DNA from: Flavobacterium keumense
GTDB lineage: Bacteria > Bacteroidota > Bacteroidia > Flavobacteriales > Flavobacteriaceae
Reading direction: 5' to 3'
Length of the DNA stretch: 64,000 nt
Assembly (NCBI RefSeq): GCF_029866485.1
Contig: NZ_CP092332.1
Location: 806,001 to 870,000 of the forward strand
Below the pieces are notes generated by a model. That model was given only the letters and a program-made list of their open reading frames with translations. It was not told where the DNA came from and did not search any database. Position 1 is the first letter of the stretch. Each line of letters starts with the position of its first letter. Both the position numbers and the translations under genes were made by a program. Positions 9,049 through 17,960 of the stretch are shown here, in pieces.

Positions 9049-11457
9049 TTAAGGTACTTTAGGAGTTTCGATTTCTATCTCAGGTTTTGGTTCGGTCAGA
9101 CTGTCTTGAACTACAGGAACGGCTACAGCTTTTTTTATTACAGGTTGTATCACTGGTTTTGGAATAATTTTTTTCTGAATCACAACTGCGTCATTCAAAA
9201 CAAATGGAGTTGGTATCATCCAATTTTGCCTTTTAATCATTGGAAACAAGGCATTACGCATCAAGTCAAATGAACTTTCTAATAATTCCATATCAAATGG
9301 AGTTGCCTTGTTCATAATGAATTCCATTTCTAACGGTTCATTATTCACCACATAATAACTCAAGATTTTTTTACCTCTTTTACGATCGTATTTAGCGCCT
9401 TTTTGTCCAATAGCTTGAACGCCATTTGCCTTGAAATTAGAAAGAATCATTTCTTCGGAAGCAAAAATATCATAACGATTCACGTTGCGATTGGGCGTAA
9501 TTTTAATTTTTAATTGGCGTTGGTTACCTACTATTTGATCTTTTAAAAACTCGATGGTGGGTTGAGCTAATTCTTTTTTAGGCGCCTCTGCAGCGTAGGT
9601 AAAACCTGAATTGTATTTGCTAAACAACGGGGTGTCTTTCATAAAATCAGCAGTTTGAGGATGGTTCCCCAAATAGTTTTTAGTCCACGGGTCTAAATTG
9701 GTGTCATAGGTCACCCAATTGGCTTTTTGGGTGTCGGCATTATAGATGTAGAGCAAACTATTGGATTTGGCTTTGCCTAATTCATAACCCGATTGTACGT
9801 GTGCTTTTGCAAAAAAGATTCCGGCAATCGCCAAAAACAATAATGACCACGCTCCTTTTTTGGTGTAAGCTCCAAAAACCGGCAACAACAATCCAAAGGT
9901 CAAAGCAGTCAAAATAGCACTTCCAAAAAGTACTTTAAGTCCTAGCCCGATAGGGAACATTTGAATGAATGGTGCAATAATTAAAAGTGTAGGAATACTG
10001 CAAATTAAATTGAGTAGGGTATTTGATTTTTGCGTAAGGATAAAAAATCCAAAGGCAATCAAACCAAAAAACACCGGAATAATTAAAAACCCAGCTCCTT
10101 TTAAAGCAAAAGCCAATCCGCAATTGATCAATATCCAAAGGAAAAGAGGCGCCACAAAATGATTCATTGTGGTTTTTTTCTCGGAGAAAAAATGGTAAAA
10201 AATAAAACAAATGGCTAAAGTTAAAGCTACAAATCCTGCAATATAAGAATGACCGTTATAGGTAAATCCATTGAGTAAATCGTTGTATTGCGGATAGTAA
10301 TTCAGCAAGAACTTCCATCCAAAATAAGCCAACAATCCGCTAGTAAGTGTAGCACCCAAAAACGGAATACCACCTTTGCCAATTTCTTTGAACGATAAAA
10401 TGCGCTTTCCAACTCCTACAAAAACCAGGAACACAAAAAGTACTAAAGCAATCAATACCATTGGTACAATCCAACTAAATGGATAACTGATGAAAGTAAA
10501 CGGTAGGGTAAAATAAGCGTAGTCTTCTTTGGAAACTGTAGCATCAAAATTGGCATTAGCAAAATAATGCAATAAAGGCATTAAATACGTGCCTTGATGT
10601 TCTAATGTTTTTTTGTTGAGGTGTTTGCTATCGTCTTGTGCTGTGTGGTAATTGTAGTGATCGTCGATGAATGCAAAATTATAACCTTGGATATTGCCTT
10701 GTTCTCTAAAGACAGTCAAGTCGGTATCGTTGGGTAGCATTTTATAAATACTATACATCAAGGAATTGGAAGCGGGAAGCGGCACTTTTGCGGCAGCAAA
10801 TTCGTGTACTAATCCGGCATTGCCACCATTGGTTTCCATCAACATATAACTAGGACCGGATGAGCCGCGCGCTTCAAAGTTCAAAACTACCCCCACTTCT
10901 TTTGCCCATTGGTGCTGTGTAACAAAGAGCGCTGCGCCATTCAAACCCAATTCTTCGGCATCAGTGAAGAGAATGATAATATCATTTTTGTGTGCGGTTT
11001 TGTTGTATAAAAATGTTCGGACACTTTCTAAAATGGTAGCTACTCCCGAACCTGCATCGCTGGCGCCCAATGAATAAGAATGTGGCGCACTATCGTAGTG
11101 CGATAAAAGTAATAATGCTTTGGAACTATCGGTTCCTTTGATTCTTGCCAAAAGATTCTTGGATTTCACCAAATTCCCCCAATCACTCAACGCATAGCCT
11201 TCTTGAACTGAGGTCTCTAATCCTAATTTTTCTAATTCTTTTAGTAAATATTGTGCGACCTCTTCGTGGTTTTTAGAACCTACAAAATGAGGTTGACGCG
11301 AAATAGCTCTCACTTGTTTGAATGCTCTTTGGGTGGAGAATTCGGTTAGAGGTTCTTCTTCATCCGATGTCCATTGTGGCATCATAGTAAGAAAGGCTAA
11401 CGTAAGAATCGCTAGCAGAAAAAGCGAACTGTAAAGGGTTGAATAATTTTTTTTCAT
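9049..11457 (-). CDS. M28 family membrane metallopeptidase (ERMP1/Pff1-like)
   Basis: An 802-residue protein. An N-terminal transmembrane anchor (about residues 10-26) precedes an extracytoplasmic M28 aminopeptidase domain with zinc ligands in LLLSHYDSAP (H120), LGASDAGSG (D134) and FTDAEELG (E168/E169), plus a later His in HYNYHTAQDD. After residue about 330 come eight or so transmembrane helices and a C-terminal soluble domain. The layout matches the vacuolar/ER membrane protease type rather than plain secreted M28 enzymes. The C-terminus is rich in Pro, Val and Lys. First gene of the M28-YeeZ-EamA-AraC cluster. Confidence 0.9.
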   Translation of the reverse strand: MKKNYSTLYSSLFLLAILTLAFLTMMPQWTSDEEEPLTEFSTQRAFKQVRAISRQPHFVGSKNHEEVAQYLLKELEKLGLETSVQEGYALSDWGNLVKSKNLLARIKGTDSSKALLLLSHYDSAPHSYSLGASDAGSGVATILESVRTFLYNKTAHKNDIIILFTDAEELGLNGAALFVTQHQWAKEVGVVLNFEARGSSGPSYMLMETNGGNAGLVHEFAAAKVPLPASNSLMYSIYKMLPNDTDLTVFREQGNIQGYNFAFIDDHYNYHTAQDDSKHLNKKTLEHQGTYLMPLLHYFANANFDATVSKEDYAYFTLPFTFISYPFSWIVPMVLIALVLFVFLVFVGVGKRILSFKEIGKGGIPFLGATLTSGLLAYFGWKFLLNYYPQYNDLLNGFTYNGHSYIAGFVALTLAICFIFYHFFSEKKTTMNHFVAPLFLWILINCGLAFALKGAGFLIIPVFFGLIAFGFFILTQKSNTLLNLICSIPTLLIIAPFIQMFPIGLGLKVLFGSAILTALTFGLLLPVFGAYTKKGAWSLLFLAIAGIFFAKAHVQSGYELGKAKSNSLLYIYNADTQKANWVTYDTNLDPWTKNYLGNHPQTADFMKDTPLFSKYNSGFTYAAEAPKKELAQPTIEFLKDQIVGNQRQLKIKITPNRNVNRYDIFASEEMILSNFKANGVQAIGQKGAKYDRKRGKKILSYYVVNNEPLEMEFIMNKATPFDMELLESSFDLMRNALFPMIKRQNWMIPTPFVLNDAVVIQKKIIPKPVIQPVIKKAVAVPVVQDSLTEPKPEIEIETPKVP

Positions 11458-11483
11458 TGGAGGTGGCAGATTTGGGTGTGGTA

Positions 11484-11834
11484 TTAAATATCTTTTTTGA
11501 CAAGCATGTAATAATCATTTTCTAAGAGCATATATCCTTGGTCGTACAAGAAATAGTAGGTATTTCCTGTTTTCGTTTGCAAAATATTGGTGAAATAGTC
11601 AAAATCAAATCCTTTACTCAATAATTTAGTTCGGGTAGTTTTGGATTTTCCTTCGGTATTCAATTCACACAAAATGCGATAATTTTTACGCAACTTGTTG
11701 TTGACGTTGCGCATAAAATTGTTACTGTCTTTGTTTATTTTGTTGTTGTATGCATTCCGACAGCCATCGCTGCAAAACTTTTTGTCCTCACGGCCAACAA
11801 TTGTATCGCCGCATTCTAAACAATTTTTATTCAT
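11484..11834 (-). CDS. Zinc-ribbon protein of the DUF2116 type
   Basis: A 116-residue protein beginning MNKNCLECGDTIVGRED. A CxxC pair and a later FCSDGCRNAY pair form a zinc ribbon (residues about 5-30), followed by a basic helical region and a C-terminal part of unknown function (GNTYYFLYDQGYMLL). A longer reading from an ATG at 11900 is possible but unlikely: the promoter -7 element sits at 11898-11905, so that ATG would be upstream of the transcript. The start at 11834 is therefore chosen. Function unknown; the ribbon suggests nucleic-acid or protein binding. It is divergent from ssb. Confidence 0.85.
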   Translation of the reverse strand: MNKNCLECGDTIVGREDKKFCSDGCRNAYNNKINKDSNNFMRNVNNKLRKNYRILCELNTEGKSKTTRTKLLSKGFDFDYFTNILQTKTGNTYYFLYDQGYMLLENDYYMLVKKDI

Positions 11835-11897
11835 AAGATTGGGATTTTTTGACCTTAAATAATTATATAATGCGTAATAAATAGATTCAAAATCAAT

Positions 11898-11927
11898 CAA
11901 ATATATAAAATATTTTCCATTTACAAA
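11898..11927 (-). promoter_or_regulatory. Promoter of the zinc-ribbon gene
   Basis: On the minus strand, TTTG (11927-11924), an 18-base spacer and TATATTTG (11905-11898) match the Bacteroidota promoter exactly. It decides the start codon of the zinc-ribbon gene. Confidence 0.75.
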
Positions 11928-12058
11928 TGCTTACAAATAGTTACAAACGAAAGTAAATAGTTAGTAACCGAATAATTTTTGGAACTCATCTCATCTTTGC
12001 ACTGTTGATTGAAACAAATCAGTTAACACATTTATTTAACCATTTAAATTTATACGCC

Positions 12059-12382
12059 ATGAAAAACAGAGTACAATTAATCGGAAGAGTAGGTCAAGAT
12101 CCTGAAGTTAAAAACCTAGAAGGTGGAAAAAAAGTAGCCACTATCACAATCGCAACGAATGATGTCTATTACAAAGACAACGGAGACAAAGTAGAGCAAA
12201 CCGAATGGCATCGCGTTACGGCTTGGGGTAAAACGGCTGAAATTATAGAGAAATACGTAACCAAAGGAAAAGAAATTGCTATTGAAGGCAAATTAACTCA
12301 CCGCACTTACGAGGATAAAAATGGAGAAAAACGCTATGTAACCGATATCGTTGCTAATGAAGTGCTGCTGTTAGGGAAATAG
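12059..12382 (+). CDS. ssb: Single-stranded DNA-binding protein, short form
   Basis: A 107-residue OB-fold protein with KNRVQLIGRVGQDPEVK, the ATIAT strand, TEWHRVTAWGKTAEI and GKEIAIEGKLTHRTY, all standard SSB signatures. It ends right after the OB fold (ANEVLLLGK) and lacks the Gly/Pro-rich linker and acidic DDDLPF-type tip that recruits repair proteins in housekeeping SSBs. An in-frame ATG at 12005 would add 18 residues unlike SSB; the start at 12059 matches the family. It may be a paralogue used in stress or transformation rather than the replication SSB. Confidence 0.92.
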   Translation: MKNRVQLIGRVGQDPEVKNLEGGKKVATITIATNDVYYKDNGDKVEQTEWHRVTAWGKTAEIIEKYVTKGKEIAIEGKLTHRTYEDKNGEKRYVTDIVANEVLLLGK

Positions 12383-12401
12383 ATATTCCAAGAAGTAAGG
12401 A

Positions 12402-12512
12402 GGGGGTCTAAAAAGCAATTTATTTGTCAAACTGAACTTGTTTCAGTTTCTAATATAATTATAGATTCCGAAATAAATTCGGAATGACAAAATCAGTGTT
12501 TTTTAGACTCCC
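12402..12512. repeat. Composite palindromic intergenic element
   Basis: Outer arms GGGGGTCTAAAAA (12402-12414) and TTTTTAGACTCCC (12500-12512) are inverted with one mismatch. Inside are two perfect stem-loops: AAACTGAA/TTCAGTTT (12429-12449) and ATTCCGAA/TTCGGAAT (12465-12485). It fills the gap between convergent ssb and the CAT-like gene and may also end transcription on both sides. Confidence 0.7.
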
Positions 12513-12515
12513 TTT

Positions 12516-13139
12516 TTATTCATTCATTAATTGTTGTAATCGCTCAATAAATAAACCTACATGGTAGCCATCAACCAAACCATGATGCACATGAACGGAT
12601 ATAGGCATTGATTTTTTACCAATTTCTTCGGTTAGTTTTCCAAAAGAAATTTTCGGGCAACTGTCTGGCCAAGTAAAACTTCGTGCATGAGACAATGAGG
12701 TGAAATTAATCCAAGGTAAGGCCGAAAAATGAATCAAATTTTCAGGATATTCTCTTGTAATAACGCCAGTGGTTGTTTGAATTCGGTCAATCTCAGTTTG
12801 TACGATTTGTGCAAAATCAATAGGGTTTTCAGTAAAAGCCATATACGAAAATCCAAACGTTTTGTCTTCTCGCATCACTGTTGCTGAGGCATCAATTACG
12901 TCAAAAATATAAACTTCGTCCTCGATGATTCGGTACCGAAAATTCTCAACCGTATTCACTGCAGCCAAGGTTTTATGAAGGTAATAGCTAAAAAATGAAA
13001 TACCTAGTGTTTTGGCTTTGGCATACGCTTGCGTACAATCTATTGTGGTGGTAATGCCATAAAAAGGCTCATCCATTTGTTTGAAAAACAAAAAATGTTC
13101 TTTTCGGTTCCAAGTAGTAAGGTCGAGCTTTTGTTTCAT
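12516..13139 (-). CDS. CatA-like chloramphenicol acetyltransferase family protein
   Basis: A 207-residue protein that follows the type A CAT fold throughout. The N-terminus has TTWNRKEHFLFFK, the middle has NLIHFSALPWINFTS (the CAT Ser region), and the C-terminus has the catalytic VHVHHGLVDGYHVGLF with the HHxxxDG motif. Acetyl-CoA-dependent O-acetylation is expected. It is embedded in housekeeping genes with similar base composition and no mobile element. It may therefore be an ordinary chromosomal acyltransferase rather than an acquired resistance gene; whether it acts on chloramphenicol is unknown. Confidence 0.88.
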   Translation of the reverse strand: MKQKLDLTTWNRKEHFLFFKQMDEPFYGITTTIDCTQAYAKAKTLGISFFSYYLHKTLAAVNTVENFRYRIIEDEVYIFDVIDASATVMREDKTFGFSYMAFTENPIDFAQIVQTEIDRIQTTTGVITREYPENLIHFSALPWINFTSLSHARSFTWPDSCPKISFGKLTEEIGKKSMPISVHVHHGLVDGYHVGLFIERLQQLMNE

Positions 13140-13174
13140 TATTTCTATGGATTCTCCCGTTTGTGGAATTTGTG

Positions 13175-13861
13175 TTACTGTAGTAATTGCAGTACGTCGG
13201 TAATTTTTTCAAAGGCATGAAAATTTTCATGTTCAATGGTATGATCAATTCGTTCATGCGCCCAAGTAGTATGAAAAGGAATATGAACACCTTTTCCACC
13301 AATGTTTAATACTGGTAGGACATCCGATTTTAATGAGTTTCCAATCATTAAAAAGTCTGAAGGTTCAATGTCAAGTCGTTTGATCAAATCGGAATAATCA
13401 ATTTCTTGCTTGTCTGACATCACTTCTATATGATGAAAATAGTGACCTAATCCAGAATTGTGTAATTTTCGTCTTTGGTCTAATAAATCGCCTTTTGTAG
13501 CAACGACTAATTTGTATTTTCCGTTTAATGCTTTTAAAGTTTCTTCAACGCCATCTAGTAAAACAATCGGTTTTTCAAGTAATTCTTTACCATATTGAAT
13601 GATTTTTTCAATCACTTCAACAGGAATGGTATGGTTGGAAATGGTCATTGCGGCTTCTATCATCGAAAGGACATACCCTTTGATACCATAACCATACAGT
13701 TTTAAATTAGCAATTTCAATTTTGAATAGTTCTTGCGAAATTCCCTGATGTGAAAGGTAATCTTGCATCAATTCGCAAAATTTCTTTTCGGTTTCGTCAA
13801 AATAGGTTTCGTTTACCCAAAGCGTATCGTCTGCGTCAAAAGCTATTATTTTCGGATTCAT
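13175..13861 (-). CDS. HAD family hydrolase
   Basis: A 228-residue phosphatase-like protein. Motif I is IAFDADDTLWVNE (nucleophile Asp in DADDT), motif II is KLVVATKG, a Lys is in the cap region, and motif IV is FLMIGNSLKSDV. A cap domain (FCELMQDYLSHQG) lies between motifs I and II, as in the C1 subfamily. The ATG at 13861 is used because the family starts at MNPKIIAFD; an upstream ATG at 13888 would add nine residues from a repeat-like spacer. Lies between metG and the CAT-like gene, all on the minus strand. Substrate unknown. Confidence 0.87.
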   Translation of the reverse strand: MNPKIIAFDADDTLWVNETYFDETEKKFCELMQDYLSHQGISQELFKIEIANLKLYGYGIKGYVLSMIEAAMTISNHTIPVEVIEKIIQYGKELLEKPIVLLDGVEETLKALNGKYKLVVATKGDLLDQRRKLHNSGLGHYFHHIEVMSDKQEIDYSDLIKRLDIEPSDFLMIGNSLKSDVLPVLNIGGKGVHIPFHTTWAHERIDHTIEHENFHAFEKITDVLQLLQ

Positions 13862-13876
13862 AATTTTTATTTTAAA

Positions 13877-13920
13877 TACAGACTTCACTAATTTGTGGAA
13901 ATTCGTGAAATTCGTGTTGT
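13877..13920. repeat. Short TTCGTG-type intergenic repeat
   Basis: The spacer between metG and the HAD gene contains GTGGAAATTCGTGAAATTCG, a tandem TTCGTG-like motif of the kind seen between genes in flavobacteria. It has no coding character. Only one copy is visible here, so family membership is inferred from resemblance. Confidence 0.35.
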
Positions 13921-13921
13921 A

Positions 13922-15994
13922 CTAATTAATTGTCTCACCATTCCCAACACCTTCAGCGTCTGGGTTTACAAAAACTAATTTTCCTTCGGCATTGGTAGTC
14001 ATCAAAATCATTCCTTGACTTTCTACTCCGCGAAGGTTTCTTGGTGCTAAATTCACTAAAACAGTTACTTTTTTACCAATGATATCTTCTGGCGCAAAAC
14101 TCTCTGCAATTCCCGAAACAATAGTGCGAACGTCAATTCCAGTATCTACTTTTAAGATTAAAAGCTTGTTGGCTTTTGGCATTTTCTCGGCTTCCAAAAT
14201 CGTTCCTACACGCAAATCCATTTTGGCAAAATCTTCAAATTGAATCACCTCTTTTTGTGGTTCGGTAATTGCGAGGGACGAAGCAATCTCGGCCTTATTC
14301 GCCGTTTTAGTAGCTTCCAATTTATCTATTTGTTGTTGAATTGCTTCGTCTTCTATTTTGGCAAAAAGCAATTCCGCTTCGCCAATTTGGTGTCCGGCAA
14401 CTAGTAAATCGCTATCTTCAGCAATGGTATTCCAATTCAACGGCTCCTCTATTTTCAAAATACGTGCTAATTTTTTAGCCGTAAAAGGCAAAAAGGGTTC
14501 GCAAAGCGTACTCAAAGCAGCGGCAATTTGTAAAGCCACATACATTTGGGTTTGTACACGCTCTGGATTGTCTTTGATGACTTTCCAAGGCTCTTCGTCG
14601 GCCAAATATTTGTTTCCTAAACGAGCGACATTCATCATTTCGCCCAAAGCTTCTCTAAAACGGTAACGCTCAATGGAACTCGAAATTACCGCTGGATAGG
14701 CTTGTAATTCGGCCAAAGTTTGTTCGTCCACTTCCGAAAGTTCATTCGGTTGTGGCACGATGCCGTTGTAGTATTTATTAGTCAACACCACCACACGGTT
14801 GATGAAATTACCAAAAATCGCTACCAATTCGTTGTTATTTCTAGCTTGAAAATCTTTCCAAGTAAAGTCATTGTCTTTGGTTTCTGGTGCATTCGAAGTC
14901 AAGGCATAACGCAATACGTCTTGCTGATTGGGGAATTCTTCCAAATATTCGTGCAACCAAACCGCCCAGTTTTTAGACGTTGATAATTTGTTGCCTTCCA
15001 AGTTCAAGAACTCATTGGCTGGTACATTATCAGGCAGAATATAACTTCCTTCCGCCTTCAACATCGCTGGGAAAATGATGCAGTGAAACACAATATTATC
15101 TTTTCCAATAAAGTGAACTAATTTGGTTCCTTGGTCTTTCCAATACGGTTCCCAATTTTTTCCTTCGCGTGCCGCCCATTCTTTTGAAGAAGAGATGTAA
15201 CCAATAGGCGCATCAAACCACACATATAATTTTTTTCCTTCGGCACCTGCAACGGGTACGTCAATTCCCCAATCCAAATCGCGGGTTACGGCACGAGGCT
15301 CTAATCCGCCATCAATCCACGATTTTACCTGCCCATACACGTTCGGTTTCCAATCGTTTTTATGTCCTTCCAAAATCCATTCTTTCAAAAACGCATCGTA
15401 ACGATCCAAAGGTAAAAACCAGTGTTTGGTCGATTTCAAAACAGGCGTTTCTCCGGTAATGGTCGATTTCGGATTGATTAAATCTGTAGCGTTCAGTGTA
15501 GAACCACATTTTTCGCATTGGTCGCCATAAGCTTCTTCGTTGCCGCATTTTGGGCAAGTTCCGGTTACAAATCGGTCAGCTAAAAATTGATCGGCTTTGG
15601 CGTCATACAATTGCTCGGTTACTTCTTCAATAAAATCGCCTTTGTCATACAAAGTTTTAAAGAATTCCGACGCCGTTTCGTGATGAATTTTTGCCGAAGT
15701 TCTAGAGTAATTATCAAAAGAAATTCCAAAATCTACAAACGATTTACGGATAATGCCATCGTATTTATCAATTACTTCTTGAGGTGTAATGCCTTCTTTT
15801 TTGGCTTTCATCGAAATGGCAACACCGTGTTCGTCGCTTCCGCAAACAAACAACACGTTTCTTCCTTGTAATCGTAAATAACGGGAATAAATATCCGAAG
15901 GCACGTAAACCCCCGCCAAATGGCCAATATGAATTGGTCCGTTAGTGTAAGGTAAGGCTGCCGTAATAGTATATCTTGTTGGATTTTCTAACAT
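13922..15994 (-). CDS. metG: Methionyl-tRNA synthetase
   Basis: A 690-residue class I aminoacyl-tRNA synthetase. [15 protein letters not shown] holds the HIGH signature at residues 22-25. A zinc knuckle CPKCGN...CEKCG lies near residues 147-164, and the KMSKS loop appears as KLSTSKN. The C-terminal domain (about 588-690, [17 protein letters not shown]) is the EMAP-II-like tRNA-binding/dimerisation module. Length matches the long MetG form. Confidence 0.97.
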   Translation of the reverse strand: MLENPTRYTITAALPYTNGPIHIGHLAGVYVPSDIYSRYLRLQGRNVLFVCGSDEHGVAISMKAKKEGITPQEVIDKYDGIIRKSFVDFGISFDNYSRTSAKIHHETASEFFKTLYDKGDFIEEVTEQLYDAKADQFLADRFVTGTCPKCGNEEAYGDQCEKCGSTLNATDLINPKSTITGETPVLKSTKHWFLPLDRYDAFLKEWILEGHKNDWKPNVYGQVKSWIDGGLEPRAVTRDLDWGIDVPVAGAEGKKLYVWFDAPIGYISSSKEWAAREGKNWEPYWKDQGTKLVHFIGKDNIVFHCIIFPAMLKAEGSYILPDNVPANEFLNLEGNKLSTSKNWAVWLHEYLEEFPNQQDVLRYALTSNAPETKDNDFTWKDFQARNNNELVAIFGNFINRVVVLTNKYYNGIVPQPNELSEVDEQTLAELQAYPAVISSSIERYRFREALGEMMNVARLGNKYLADEEPWKVIKDNPERVQTQMYVALQIAAALSTLCEPFLPFTAKKLARILKIEEPLNWNTIAEDSDLLVAGHQIGEAELLFAKIEDEAIQQQIDKLEATKTANKAEIASSLAITEPQKEVIQFEDFAKMDLRVGTILEAEKMPKANKLLILKVDTGIDVRTIVSGIAESFAPEDIIGKKVTVLVNLAPRNLRGVESQGMILMTTNAEGKLVFVNPDAEGVGNGETIN

Positions 15995-16340
15995 AATAAC
16001 AGTTTAATAATGCTGAAATGAATTCAGAATGAGTGCAAAAATAACTTTTTTTATCATAGGGACAACTACAACTATGGGATTGACTTTTGGAAAATCAACC
16101 GCAGATTCGCAGATTGACACTTGTGTTTGGAAGTATTTAGATGTTAATTTTGATTTACCTCGAACCAAGCAAAATGTATTCTATTAAGTTCTTTTAAAAT
16201 CTGTGAATCTGCGGTGAAACTATTTTGAAGCGTATGCGCTCTTTCGAAAACTCTCAACTTTGTCTCGTTCTTAGCAAACATTTCCTTAAATTTGCGTGCG
16301 CAAGGCGCAAAAAATTACAGAGAGTTATAAAAATCAAGCT
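15995..16340. other. Intergenic region between metG and serS
   Basis: About 346 bases between divergent genes with no supportable ORF. It holds a pair of inverted CCGCAGATT-type repeats (16098-16115 and 16198-16215) and, at 16287-16294, a TAAATTTG element that is a likely -7 site for serS. The nearest TTTG (16259-16262) leaves a long 24-base spacer. Confidence 0.6.
16098..16215. repeat. Inverted CCGCAGATTCGCAGATT repeat pair
   Basis: ACCGCAGATTCGCAGATT at 16098-16115 and its inverse AATCTGTGAATCTGCGGT at 16198-16215 differ by one base and enclose 82 bases. The same motif occurs as a tight hairpin at 32492-32544. Confidence 0.75.
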
Positions 16341-17612
16341 ATGTTACAAATTGCATTTATTAGAGAGAATCAGGAAAAAGTAATCAAAGCTTTGGCAAAA
16401 AGAAACATCGACGCCAAAGGAATTGTGGACGAAGTAGTTCAATTAGACGAGCAACGTCGTGCTACGCAAGTGGAATTAGACAACACTTTATCCGAATCTA
16501 ATAAATTGTCCAAAGACATTGGCGAATTGATGAAAAGTGGCGAAAAATCAAAAGCTGCCATCCTTAAAGAAAAGACCGTTGCATTAAAAGAGAAAAGCAA
16601 AGATTTGGGGGAGAAAGCCGAGGCTTTAGCCGAAGAATTGACGCAAAAATTATATACCTTACCTAATTTACCAGCCGACATTGTTCCGGAAGGAAAATCA
16701 GCAGATGACAATTTGAATGTTTTTCAAGAAGGCACTATTCCTGTTTTGCACGAAGAAGCATTGCCTCATTGGGAATTGGTAAAAAAATACGACATCATCG
16801 ACTTTGAGTTGGGGGTGAAAATTACAGGGGCAGGTTTCCCTGTGTACAAAGGAAAAGGTGCTCGTTTGCAACGTGCTTTAATCAATTATTTTTTAGATAA
16901 AAATACAGCAGCAGGTTACAAAGAAATGCAAGTACCACATTTGGTAAACGAAGCATCGGGCTACGGAACAGGGCAATTGCCAGACAAAGAAGGGCAAATG
17001 TACCATTCGACCATTGACGATTTGTATTTGATTCCAACGGCAGAAGTTCCGGTAACTAATTTGTTCCGCGATGTGATTCTGAACGAAAGCGAATTGCCTA
17101 TTTTGTGTACGGCCTACACGCCATGTTTCCGTCGTGAGGCAGGTTCGTATGGAGCGCACGTTCGTGGATTGAACCGTTTGCACCAATTTGATAAAGTAGA
17201 AATTGTTCGCGTAGAGCATCCAGACAAATCCTACGAGGCGTTGGACGGTATGGTAGAACACGTAAAAAACATTTTACAAGAACTCAAATTACCGTATAGA
17301 ATTTTACGTTTATGTGGTGGCGATATGGGATTCACTTCGGCATTAACCTATGATTTTGAAGTATTTTCTACGGCACAAGACCGTTGGTTAGAAATTTCTT
17401 CTGTATCTAATTTTGAGACGTTCCAAGCGAACCGTTTGAAATTGCGTTTCAAAGACAAAGACGGTAAAAACCAATTGGCACATACCTTGAACGGAAGCTC
17501 ATTGGCCTTGCCAAGAGTTTTGGCAGGCATTATAGAAAACTACCAAACACCAGAAGGAATTGTAATTCCAGAAGTATTGCGCCCGTATTGCGGGTTTGAT
17601 ATTATTGATTAA
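16341..17612 (+). CDS. serS: Seryl-tRNA synthetase
   Basis: A 423-residue class II synthetase. The N-terminal long coiled-coil arm (residues about 1-110) binds tRNA-Ser. The catalytic domain has motif 2 CFRREAGSYGAHVRGLNRLHQF and motif 3 NGSSLALPRVLAGIIENYQ. The ATG at 16341 is chosen because MLQIAFIRENQEKV matches family N-termini and the -7 promoter element (16287-16294) overlaps the region of an upstream alternative start at 16296. Confidence 0.96.
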   Translation: MLQIAFIRENQEKVIKALAKRNIDAKGIVDEVVQLDEQRRATQVELDNTLSESNKLSKDIGELMKSGEKSKAAILKEKTVALKEKSKDLGEKAEALAEELTQKLYTLPNLPADIVPEGKSADDNLNVFQEGTIPVLHEEALPHWELVKKYDIIDFELGVKITGAGFPVYKGKGARLQRALINYFLDKNTAAGYKEMQVPHLVNEASGYGTGQLPDKEGQMYHSTIDDLYLIPTAEVPVTNLFRDVILNESELPILCTAYTPCFRREAGSYGAHVRGLNRLHQFDKVEIVRVEHPDKSYEALDGMVEHVKNILQELKLPYRILRLCGGDMGFTSALTYDFEVFSTAQDRWLEISSVSNFETFQANRLKLRFKDKDGKNQLAHTLNGSSLALPRVLAGIIENYQTPEGIVIPEVLRPYCGFDIID

Positions 17613-17613
17613 A

Positions 17614-17946
17614 ATGAAATGCTTTAACCTTTTTAGATATTATTATTCTGATTTAAACGGCAAATCTGGACGACTTGAATTTGGAATTTATTTGCTAATA
17701 GAATTATTTGCTAATTTTTTAATTTTATATCTTAAGAGTAATTTAAGTCTTAATGATAAAACGATTATAAATTGGTTCTATATTCTTTTAATATTAAACA
17801 TTTATTATATCCCTATTCAAGCCGCAACAACAAGGAGATTAAGAGATTTAGGTATAAATTCTCTATTGATTATTTTCAGCTTTATACCTATATTTAATAT
17901 TTTTTTCAAGTTATTTTTATTGTTCAAAAAAACAAAAAAAACATAG
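17614..17946 (+). CDS. DUF805 family membrane protein
   Basis: A 110-residue protein with about three hydrophobic segments. The signature FNLFRYYYSDLNGKSGRLEF at the N-terminus and AATTRRLRDLGIN in the middle are typical of DUF805 (YhaH-like) membrane proteins. The ATG is one base after the serS stop; a longer start at 17596 overlaps serS and is not needed. The gene is more AT-rich than its neighbours. Function unknown. Confidence 0.85.
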   Translation: MKCFNLFRYYYSDLNGKSGRLEFGIYLLIELFANFLILYLKSNLSLNDKTIINWFYILLILNIYYIPIQAATTRRLRDLGINSLLIIFSFIPIFNIFFKLFLLFKKTKKT

Positions 17947-17960
17947 TGTAAATTAAATCA

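Noticed and set aside
11835-11900. Upstream ATG at 11900 for the zinc-ribbon gene
   Set aside because: It overlaps the -7 element of the promoter, so it would not be in the mRNA.
12516-13139. Calling the CAT-like gene an acquired antibiotic-resistance gene
   Set aside because: No mobile element or composition change was seen; only family membership is supported.
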